Positions 54,926 to 64,000 of a stretch of DNA of 64,000 nucleotides are shown here, piece after piece. The translations under genes were made by a program, and so were the position numbers. Numbering within the stretch: position 1 is the first letter of the stretch; every line of letters starts with the position of its first letter. This DNA comes from Uranotaenia lowii (lineage: Eukaryota; Arthropoda; Insecta; Diptera; Culicidae): NCBI RefSeq assembly GCF_029784155.1, contig NC_073693.1, positions 153,981,442-154,045,441 of the forward strand. Reading direction: 5' to 3'. Under the pieces are notes generated by a model. That model was not told where the DNA came from. It ran no database searches and was given only the letters and a program-made list of their open reading frames with translations.

Positions 54926-57214
54926 TCCATTTACATCACCGCAGTAGGCCAGTCACTAGAAGCATAAATAGGAAAGCGATTTAGCTTCAAAAACTTTTTT
55001 TTAAATCCAAAAATTAAATGCTTGTCAAACAAAAAAAAAACTCACAATTTCTCTACTGTGCAGGTGAAGGTGATGAAACCAAAGCTAGGTAGCTAAACTT
55101 AGAATGAATAGTTCATGATTTTCCGTTGTTCATGATTTTCTTTGGTCTCCTGCAATAATCATTATCGGTCACTATTTGCAGCGTGGTGTCTTTCTGGCCA
55201 AAGGCAAAGGATCTTGTCACAAGGCGGATGTCACAGGTCCTGCACCTTGACACAGCAATTGAACATATAGCTATAGTTATATGCTTTGTTCACAGTTTGC
55301 ATTGTGTGAACGCCCAGATGATGCAGGTGTAAATGATTGACCCTCAAGTAGCGTTACAGTTCGCGTACGTATCATTTGAAATATTAATTACACTATCGAT
55401 TATAATTTCTTTTGAGGTTGCGATCATTTTAAATGCATAAAGTGTTGGGTATTTATCTGTGCGAGGTCAAGTTTGGTTAAGGAGATATATTAATTTTTGA
55501 TGAATTGAATTCTTCTAAATAACAACTAGAAGATCAAAGGCTAAGTAGGCACCATTTTCCCGTATGTTTGGATAATGTGCCGCTATAGGCGATGGAAGCG
55601 CTGCCATATTTGGGTGATGGTTTTGAATTAGCGCAAGTGGGATACAGCTTAAATTTCACCCAATTTTGACAGAACTTACGGGTAGATGCATCTCTATCTG
55701 TATCTACCACTTCACAGTTGTTGCCGAACAAAAATTTAGTATGTGATGAGAATTCTTCTAAATGAAATTTCAAATTTTTAAGATGTGCTTACTAAAATGG
55801 ATATCACTTTTCACCGATTTACAATCAAGTGACATACATAATTTTTATTTATAATAATTTTATTTAAATTAATAATGTGTGTTTTGAATTTAGAACTGAA
55901 CTAATAAAAATACTATTTCATTTGCGAATCCGTAGAATCGGTTCCGCAATCCCAAGTTGGAACGGCTTTATAGTCGCTTCATTCATCGTGCCAGCAATAA
56001 ACGCACACGCTAACAGTAACTAATAAGTTTCTCAAACAAACGATCATCCTCATTGATTGACCGGTTCCTATCGAAACGCGTAAAAAATCTCCCAGAGCTG
56101 CTGATAATGTTCATCCTATTCTAAATAGAGAGTGAATGTTCATAGTATGATCCTATTTTTACATATTATCAATTTTTTTGGATTAAAAAAAAAGTAGATA
56201 ATTTTTTTCATTTATTCTAGACCCTGCAGGTTCACAAAAAGTAAAACAACCTTTGGGAACAATCTTCTCCCATTTCTGTAATACATGATTCCGTAGCAAT
56301 TTAACTCCAAAATGTATCCTTGAATCATTTCTCGGTTACATTGCATACTTTATGATTACAGGAAACCTCTATAAATGTAATCACCTCATGGCAATCGAAA
56401 GAGCCAACCATGTAATTAGCCACTGCCCGTTTGATCCTTTCTTAATAGAGAGAGATCAATCGATCACTTGTCGTTCGAAGAATGTTCAAACATATGTAAG
56501 TAACTAGCGTAGCTCTATGGAGATCTGTAGGTATCTTATGTGTAGTCAGATATGTACAAGCCGAGACCCACACGTGGCGGTATGCATTTGAAGCGATAGC
56601 GTGCCTATTTAAAATGTTTTCTCTAATCCAAGGTAAATGTTCTAAGTACAGCACTCGCTAGTTAAATAGACACTTTTTAATCAGATCGTTCGGACGTTCT
56701 TGGGGTGTCAGGCAATTGGGTACCATAAATAAACTTTTTCTTCAAGAATCTTCCACTAAGCAATTAAAAAAAAATGGAATTCCTATTATTTATTCGGTCA
56801 ATTGTAAAAACTGCAAACTGGGTTTTCAACTGTGAAAACTGGTTTGAACTGCAAGATAGTGCTTCCATCTACGACTTGAAACTGGAAAAAGTGTGGTTTA
56901 CTGAACAAAATCAAAGTTTTTTATTTCCAACCTATTTTTTCTGATTCAAAATTAATCCCGAATGTATGTTTCATCATTTCACGTCATTTTAATAAAAAAA
57001 GTAAGTAGTTTGGTAAAGAATTACAGCTCAAATATCAAATTCCTTAACGCTAGATGAGCATCTCTTAAAACCCCCTTTTAATACCTTTAAAAACCTTTGG
57101 AATTCTGGAAAACTCCTTAAAATGCATTTATGTATTCAAAAAATTCGTAGAAGCATTATTATTCACTTTTACACTGTAAATTTTTAAAAATAATCTTGTT
57201 TTTGTTGAAAAACT
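54926..57214. other. Non-coding DNA, no gene seen
   Basis: No domain-bearing frames, element ends or tandem arrays could be supported in this stretch. A TATAGC-type AT-rich patch near 55270 and purine runs near 56190 are unremarkable. Confidence 0.55.
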
Positions 57215-57215
57215 C

Positions 57216-57422
57216 AAGTGGTGCTATTTTTATTTCGCACCCTTTTTTCACATTTTTGGTCCTCAACGCCAATTGCTACGTCTGAAAAAAGTAAACTTAT
57301 GCTTGATTTATCTGTTAAGCAATTCTGAACAAACTGTGGAAGAAAATTTTCATAATTTTCAATCATTCATATATTAACAAGCAAAACACATAGTGGTGCT
57401 ATTCTTATTTCGCTCACTGTAT
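57216..57422. mobile_element. Tc1/mariner-type terminal repeats in direct orientation
   Basis: AGTGGTGCTATTTTTATTTC at 57217-57236 and AGTGGTGCTATTCTTATTTC at 57393-57412 are two copies of one terminal sequence in the same orientation. The second closes with GCTCACTG then TA at 57421-57422, directly against the transposase remnant to its right. An inverted left partner was not found, so the element is truncated. Confidence 0.5.
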
Positions 57423-58031
57423 ATGTTTCGTCCTCCATGATGCAGCATTCAACTTTTGTCAGCATGTTGAGGTACACCTTTCTAGCACGGGTTTTGGCGG
57501 ACTTTTTCTGCTTCTCGTCGCGATTAGGAGTCTTTTGTACCTTGAACTTTCGAAGCCCAGCCTTAGTTTTGGCCTTCTGAGCAAAACTTCGGCTTAGGTG
57601 CAGCTTCATAACAACATCCCGAACGGAGGCGTTCGGGTTCCGGTTGAAGGCCTCAACTACGCGGTTGTGATTTTTGAAGTTGTACGGAAAACTTTTTCGT
57701 TCATTTCTGGGCTTCCGATTGGTGGTCAATCGTTCCTCGATCTGCTTAATTATTCGCAACATCGTGGAATTCGTTTTTCCCAACGTTTAAGCGATGGAAC
57801 GATGCGAGAGAACCTTGTTCTCGTGATGAATGCGCAAGATTTTATCACGCACGAGCTGTTCTTTCGACTCCATTTCCGCGAGTTTTGATCACAGGGCTTT
57901 AAAACTTGCAGGATGTAAACAATGCACTATGACTTAATTCACTCAAACTTTAAATTCATTAAATTGTACCCAGCGGTTAAAAAGTTAGAGCAAATTCATA
58001 GTGTCGCAATTTCATCGTGGACACCCTTTAC
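57423..58031 (-). pseudogene. Tc1/mariner transposase N-terminal half, cut at the catalytic entry
   Basis: The likely terminal repeat starts near 58031 on the minus strand (AAAGGGTGTCCACGATGAAA). The transposase runs from about 57871 with KTNSTMLRIIKQIEERL, RKPRNERKSFPYNFKNHN, DVVMKLHLSRSFAQKAK and KTRARKVYLNMLTKVECC, up to MEDETY at about 57424. There it is replaced by the terminal sequence of a different element. An in-frame stop precedes GKTNST at about 57784. Only the first catalytic Asp remains. Confidence 0.7.
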
Positions 58032-58057
58032 ACGGAAAAAATGGTACTTTTGAGAAT

Positions 58058-58192
58058 AAAACATATTTGACTCAAAAACATCAGTGCGTATGCTAATTTT
58101 ACTCCAAATTTACTATGCGCAGCCATATTGAGCACATGGTAGAATAGCTATGCGTAAGGGATTATTAACAACAAAACATATTTGACTCAAAA
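58058..58192 (+). repeat. 21-bp direct repeat (AAAACATATTTGACTCAAAA)
   Basis: AAAACATATTTGACTCAAAA occurs at about 58058 and 58172, 114 bp apart, just outside the mariner terminal repeat. It may be the internal phrase of a small MITE beginning near 58032; its ends are not fixed. Confidence 0.4.
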
Positions 58193-58199
58193 AAATGGT

Positions 58200-60462
58200 T
58201 GCCTGTTGTTCATTCAAACCACGGATTTAGTAGTTTTACTGTGCTTTTATTTTGTGTGTAGTTTTATCTACAGTTGTGGAGATAATGTTTTTGTTCTTCT
58301 TAATCAATCAAAAATAATTTCCTGCACCCAATGAACACTATGGAAAATCGTTTTTAAAAAATGTTTTAAAAATTCAGTATTAATTTTCTTTTACTTTACA
58401 AACCTGTTGAGTCTTTCATGCGTATGTAGCTACCATCTTTCAAATCCTAAAAACACAAGCCCACAGAGAAGAACTATGTACGCCGTAACCGAAATTCAGT
58501 ATCATGACCTATGGCATAGAAGACCCATCACAATAATATAATTCCAATACGTGTGGATCAAGAATTTGAACCACTCTTTGAAATTAGTTCTCAAATTGAA
58601 AAAAGTGGACATTTAGCTTAATGTTATTACACTGAAAATATTTTCGTTTCTCTTCATTAACGCACGACGTATCACAGGACATGACTTTTAAAATTCTCCC
58701 AAGCGAATAAAGGACATCCTAAATAATAACATTTTTTGCCGACGGGTTCAAAATCGATGTTGCTCTAATACTGGACAATGTCCACCTGATGACGGGAAAA
58801 AAATCTTCTGGCTGAATCATAATAGGACGTCGTAGTCGTAGAATACAAAAAAAATCAATTTGTTATAGTTGAAAAATGGTGACGTAACCGAGGCACCGTC
58901 AAGAAGTCTTTGCGGTGCTGTTGAGCAGTCTTCCTAAACCTAAACCCTAAACTTTTTTATAACAAATTGCTAGTAATTTCCAGTCTATGGCATGGTACTG
59001 TGCCGTTGCGTCCAAGACTCCACTTGATTCGTTGATCTTTTTGTTGGCAAGATAACTGTTACAAGGTATTTCGAAAATTCCGAATCTCTTCTCACGTCAG
59101 AACTTTGCCTCGAGAGAAATCTGGCGATGCTTCAGAGTTCGCCTGTTGTCACTCTCGTATGCTGTTTTAAATCATATTGAGAGAGAATCTGTTAACGTAT
59201 GTTTTCGGAAATTTGAGAGTGTATGTGTATGTAGGTTACAATAATCAATGTTAGAAGTGTACTAGTACTAGCACTACTCTAGTGCCGGTATAAAAACAAT
59301 GAATTTCTGGTTTTATCGGCTTGTAGGTTGAAAAAAAAAACAAATATCGAAGTATACGAGTTATAGCTTCTAGTTATGTAGGATGGTCTTATGTGTTTGA
59401 AAATACAGAAATTCCGAATTTTAGAAAATTTAAAGTCGTTTTTTTTGTGTGTGAAAAAATTAAACGTTATCAAATTACGCGTAGTCATTTCGATAATTTT
59501 AAGGTTGTATCTTATTGATACATTAGAAACCAGGGTGTGATATGCAGATGACAAATATCGATGTCAGAAGTGTTTTACTATGAGCTTCTAGTACGAGTAG
59601 CTAACACAAGTAGGCAGTAGTGTAAACCTTGTTTATTCGTAAATTTGCTGCTTTTACTGTTGCATCTGCTACAACCATGGACTATTAGAGCTTATGTTTG
59701 AAACGTTTACAATTTTATTATATTTGACAAATTTCATTTTTTAAGTATTGTTTTTTAACCACCCAAGAGGCTCCAAAATTGAAAAATCAAACCTTTAAAT
59801 TTGCCACCAAGCCAATTGAAAAATTTCCTCTTGAGGAGAAAGCATATGAAATGAGAAACTCATTCTCACTAGGAGCACATACTTTGGATTTAGGATTATT
59901 AGTTCAAAGTATAATCGTCGTAGTCGTCGTTGTTGTTGTTATTATTCGATGATGATGATGATGGGTGGAAGGCCCGGCTTTTGCTCTGCGAGCTGTTCGA
60001 CGGATGGCTTGAGCTGGACAACAACACCGGGAAACTCTTTGTTGGCTAGTTTCGGTTTGACGAAACAGCGTCAGTATCAGTTATGGTCGCGACTGAAACG
60101 GTTCTCTGAACGTTGTTACGTGCTTCTACTTTTTTTTTCTCTGCCAACGAATAAAAAACCATTCGGCACTCCACCCGGTACGTGTGAAATGGTGAAGTAA
60201 TAACATTCATAACCATGCCGCGACGATTTGTTGTTTAGTGTTATCACAAACATCCAGCCAGCGTCTTCATAAAGGAATTCAATCTTGAAGAATTCTATTT
60301 CCTCACTCCAGTTGTGCGTGCCTTTGAACCATGTGCTAAATGTAAATTAGGCAGGGAAACCAGGTTCTAGTCAAGTTTGGTGTTCGATTTTTTGATAAAC
60401 CGGTCGGCGACCTCAGAATTAAGGAAGAGGTTCAAAGCAAGCAACTGCTATTTTTGGACCCC
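58200..60462. other. Non-coding DNA, no gene seen
   Basis: Short frames only. A GATGATGATGATGATGGG run lies at about 59947-59964, preceded by GTCGTCGTTGTTGTTGTT. These are simple repeats. No exon is supported. Confidence 0.5.
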
Positions 60463-60873
60463 TATAAAACCAATGTTTTCGGTGTGTGTTGGTGTTTTTT
60501 TTCAACCTTTGTTTTCTCTTCAGTTCAACTTCGAAGCTTAAGCATCAGTGACTAGCTCTAGAAACGCTTGACAAAGTAGAACACGGGAATTAGTTCACAA
60601 GATCAACAAGTGAACAGGGAAGTTTATCACTAAGTGCAATTATTCCACACAACCTTGAGAAGGCTGAGATCACTTGGGAGTAGCTACATGCAATCGCTAC
60701 GCAAATCAACTCGCGCGTAATTTGTGACACGCCATCACAACGTGAAGCTTAAAACGGTTGACAGTAAATCAAACTCGTCTAACTTTGCTGTTATTGTTGT
60801 TTCGCTTTCCTTATGATTTAAAGTTGCTTCGTGCCTTTTAAAAATCGACAACCGCTGCAACACTTAAAAGAAG
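60463..60873 (+). promoter_or_regulatory. Weak candidate promoter and 5' UTR exon
   Basis: TATAAAA at 60463-60469 is followed by arthropod initiator-like TCAGTT at 60520-60525 and TCAGTG at 60545. The distance from TATA to the first is longer than usual. The sequence then loses its extreme AT bias, has no open frame, and ends at a strong splice donor, AAGAAG then GTAAGG at 60874. This is the expected look of a non-coding first exon on the plus strand. There is no downstream coding exon in the window to confirm it. Confidence 0.25.
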
Positions 60874-61991
60874 GTAAGGTTCAATTATATAACGTTAGAT
60901 TTAGCTAGTCTTTGACTTTCATCAACTGCGTCTCCTTTTTGATTTTCTTTTGTGGGTGTTTTTTTTGTTTTGATTTGGCATCGCCAGCTGTAAAAAAAAT
61001 GTATTTTGGTCAGTGAATTGTATAAACAACTGGTTTAATTTTTTCGCTTGACCGCTCATTTTTGAAGAAACATTTTCTATCGGTGTTTGGGAAAAAATGG
61101 TAATTCTTTTTTACAAAACTAACCTGGAGAGAAAGAAATTAAGTCAAAGTTTTATTAACGTTTTAAATCGACTGGTTGAACCGAATGTTAAAATGGTCTC
61201 CATTTAAAAAGGATGCAAAACTTGCGTTTATGGTCTACTTAATTGTAAGATTTATGCATGCAGTACATACCTTATAAAGAACCTAATAAAAATCTCGGAG
61301 CTCTTTCAGGTGCATGAAGAGCTTCATAAACTTCAAGAGGTTTGCAATTTCGTTGGCTTTATTTTCACATGTACACATTTGTCATCCATGATCATTGTCA
61401 AAGTGTTTCTATACCGATTTAATTTGCCAATTGAAAACTAAGCAAACCCAATAATGAGGGATAAACTGTTAAGCTACTGAATTGGGTTATTTCCCAAGTT
61501 GTAAGGCATGTGGTAATAGACTGAAGCGATCTGGGGTAGTTTTTAATTTCTTAAGGCCTGGGGCCCAAAAAGTTTCATTTTGGTTCTAAACTCATTCATG
61601 ATTGTTTGTAGAAATTTATAGCAACGATTACATGAGTAATTCTTAACTTTGAGGTCTGTATGAGATCGGCCAGAATAACCAAAGTTGTTAGAAGGTAGTT
61701 TAATTAAATAAACGAACAATTAAATAGGTTTGTGTGAACACAAAATTATTTGACATTCTCCTGTGGAATCTAGCCTTTTAGCCTTTTTTTTTTCAATTCC
61801 AAAATTTTTGAAGAAAAAATTATACTGAACAACTTTGTTGAAATCCGTTCGTTACTTTTGAGGTAAAAAATTATGGTTAATAGGGGTATCTCTTTCGGTA
61901 TTAAAAAAAAACAAATCAATCGGCATCGCTATACAGCAAGAAAGGGTCAAGCGGGGAAATAATGAACGAAATTAATATGTTTTTAACCACA
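60874..61991. other. Non-coding DNA, possibly intronic
   Basis: No gene or repeat structure was recognised. If the candidate exon at 60463-60873 is real, this would be the start of its intron. Confidence 0.4.
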
Positions 61992-61993
61992 TA

Positions 61994-63027
61994 GGGGAGA
62001 TGGTGTCATAATGGCCACCTTAAGGAAAACGCTTATTTAATCATAGAAAATAGCTATAATATGGAGGTTAAATTATTGTTTCGTGTTCAGACACTTGAAA
62101 AGCCTATTCCCTAACGGGCTGAAACGTGAAAAACTAGATGAAAACGTTAAAAAATGCATTTTGAAAATTTTTGCCAAAAGCTGAAAACCAGCCACTGTAG
62201 GGGCATAATGAGAACCCCCCCTGAGGCAGTATGAGCACCATGAGTCAGGGCAAGATGTGCGTTTTCTGCCAGGGAATCTAGCAGCGAATTAAACTCGATG
62301 AAGTCAGGTGAGTCGTAGATTCATCAAACAAAGCAATAACAAAATAATCTAGGCCTGTTTGTAGAATACAAACAATTCACGCACGCTCATACATTATGTG
62401 CTTTGTTTGGAGGATGATGCTACTAGCCGTATAATGTAATCGATCATGAATTGTAAATGGAAAAAAATCACCTCGAACAGAAATCGAACTCTAGTCTTTT
62501 GATTACCTCTCCGACACCTTACCAATAGACTTAATCGTCGGATGAAAACTAGTCAAGGTGTGGCTCTATAAATCCATTTTAATTCGCTGCTAGATTCTAC
62601 GGCAGAAAATGCTCATTATGCCTCGAGTATATGGTGCTCTATATGCCCCTAGTGAACAAATTTAAGTAAAAACGTGTTTTAAAATTGATAAAAGTGAAAA
62701 ATCAAAAATTTTATGATGGTAAAAATTGAGAAAGAATGTGTACATCATGTTGCAGTGCGTATATTATAGATCAAGGTGATTTTAAGATCATATGAGCTTA
62801 TTTCGTGATGCTCAAAAATTATAATATTTCCGTTACTTGAAAACTTAGCTGATTTTATTTAAATATCTCTGTAAAGATGATAAGGAGATTCCTTTTTTTG
62901 TGAAAAACTAATGCTATAGGAAGTACGAAACAAATCCTCATGAAAATTTATTTTAGAAAATACGTACTTTCGTAGAAAAGAATAGTGCTCATTATGCCCT
63001 GGGTGCTCATTATGCCCTCATCTCCCC
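61994..63027. mobile_element. TA-flanked MITE with repeated GGCATAATGAGCACC phrase (1034 bp)
   Basis: The left end is TA then GGGGAGATGGTGTCATAATG; the right end, on the opposite strand, is TA then GGGGAGATGAGGGCATAATG. TA stands outside both (61992-61993 and 63028-63029). The phrase GGGCATAATGAGCACC or close variants recurs in both orientations at about 62209, 62609, 62629, 62986 and 63003. There is no transposase. A tRNA-like segment lies inside. Confidence 0.75.
62470..62545 (-). repeat. tRNA-like segment inside the MITE
   Basis: On the minus strand an A-box-like TATTGGTAAGGTG (62516-62528) is followed by GAGAGGTAATC and a B-box-like GAGTTCGATTTCTG (62478-62491). The spacing suits an internal pol III promoter of a tRNA-derived SINE. 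No cloverleaf can be closed, so a functional tRNA is unlikely. Confidence 0.45.
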
Positions 63028-63029
63028 TA

Positions 63030-63820
63030 ATAATTCAATGTACAAATTCCGGAAAGTAGCCAATAATTGAAGGCTTTTTCTGTTCTTTATTTAAGGATTT
63101 TTTTCTATTATTTTAAAGATGCAGCTTATGATCTTAAAATAACTGTTTATAATTACCCGGTTGTCTATGGAATAAATATGAACACTATTAGAATTCTGTT
63201 TTTGAGATGACTTTTGGCTTTACTCCAAGATTTAAAAACACATCTACCACCACTGCATTCTAGGGAGATTTGTTGCCTTTTAAATTTTTTTATTTAGAAG
63301 TTCTATTCACCATGCCAAGATTGATCAAAAATGCCTTGAATGCGTCATCAATGGTAACAGCGAAGCTCCTTTTGATAACAGAATGAATTAAAGTACTGCA
63401 AGTTGAGCGCTCGAAGCGATATCTGTTTAAGTTTAAGATGAAGCATATAATCGTTGTGTTCTCAAACGACTTTTTCCGATCGATCCGATGTCCAATTGAC
63501 GTTAGGATTGGTCGATCTTGGATCGATCTTTGCAAGATCGATCATTTAAACTCTACACGCTCTTTTTTTTAAACTCAAAATTAAGTATTTTTGGTTCAAA
63601 ACAGCACTTCGGTGGCTTCCCTCAACTTTGAGTTTGACTGGGCAATAGCAAAACTAAGTTCTGGTAGGCATACTCAATACTAAGTTCGGCAGCCGAACTC
63701 GGATTTATCCTGATTTTCAGGGAATTAAAGGATGATTAAAATTTGTTGTACCCGGATGTTGCTGTTCCGGTACATTGCATTGCAATTACAGAGCGGTGGA
63801 AAGTTTTGACACTCCCGGTC
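63030..63820. other. Non-coding DNA with a GATCGATC palindrome
   Basis: No gene. GATCGATCTT and AAGATCGATC at 63521-63543 form a perfect 10-bp palindrome around TGC. Several further GATCGATC-type strings lie just before it. Confidence 0.5.
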
Positions 63821-63826
63821 AAAGAA

Positions 63827-63874
63827 AACTTCCGGATGTTACTTCCCACGGGAAGTAAACAACATCCGGAAGTT
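63827..63874. repeat. 48-bp palindrome (AACTTCCGGATGTT arms)
   Basis: AACTTCCGGATGTT is followed by ACTTCCC, a short centre, GGAAGT, AAAC and AACATCCGGAAGTT. The outer 14-bp arms are perfect. TTCCGG repeats continue to the window end (about 63874 and 63976). It may be the centre or the end of a MITE that runs past the window. Confidence 0.6.
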
Positions 63875-64000
63875 TCCGGACATTCCAAGCCGCTCACCAT
63901 ATGATGAAAATGACGGACAGAATTTTACGCTGACACGGTGAACATGCATTTCATTATGAAGTTCCTTCATAGTCTTCCGGTAATTGTTCCGGAACGACAT

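Noticed and set aside
58925..58950. CCTAAACCTAAACCCTAAAC, resembling a telomere repeat
   Set aside because: Only about three irregular units; mosquito telomeres do not use this repeat, so chance is the simplest reading.

Overview
The window is AT-rich, intron-containing eukaryotic DNA packed with decayed transposons. It is most likely from a mosquito (Culicidae). The grounds are one recognisable insect gene (a wech/LIN-41-type B-box/NHL gene with short introns), several Tc1/mariner remnants of the DD37E kind common in mosquitoes, Jockey- and RTE-like LINEs, and many MITEs with 2, 3, 4 and 8 bp target duplications. I cannot name a species. There are no bacterial operons, CRISPR arrays or rRNA genes.

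Layout. 0-10.9 kb: non-coding DNA with a TA-flanked MITE (3.65-4.56 kb), dispersed short repeats and a 60-bp tandem duplication. 10.9-14.35 kb: a complete 3.44-kb DNA transposon with about 480-bp inverted repeats, a perfect 8-bp target duplication and a broken hAT-like transposase. 15.43-15.94 kb: a PIF/Harbinger-like MITE carrying four CACGTG boxes. 17.6-23.0 kb: a composite of tandem partial copies of one repeat. 23.5-25.1 kb: a Tc1-type fold-back element with a smaller insertion inside it. 25-33.5 kb: mostly unassignable DNA, ending in a dead DD37E-type transposase on the minus strand. 34.1-37.75 kb: a LINE fragment interrupted by a second, Jockey-type LINE, with a 7-bp target duplication. 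37.8-39.2 kb: a second copy of a repeat also seen at 7.6 kb, interrupted by a tRNA-like SINE and a MITE.

39.71-43.94 kb holds the only convincing host gene: four coding exons joining into one 801-residue frame for a Wech protein (two B-boxes, coiled coil, NHL propeller). Its third intron carries an antisense RTE-like LINE fragment. The AT-rich DNA downstream looks like a long 3' UTR and contains a let-7 seed match, which fits the conserved let-7 regulation of this gene family.

47-64 kb returns to repeats: four MITEs with readable target duplications, Tc1/mariner remnants at 53.5-54.9 and 57.4-58.0 kb, and two long palindromes near the end. A weak candidate promoter/5' exon lies at 60.46-60.87 kb.

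No new multi-gene system was found. The most informative observations are about transposon structure: a hAT-like element with unusually long inverted repeats, a natural empty site that proves a TA duplication, and a group of MITEs that repeat a short family-specific phrase internally. Also of note is the let-7 site downstream of wech.
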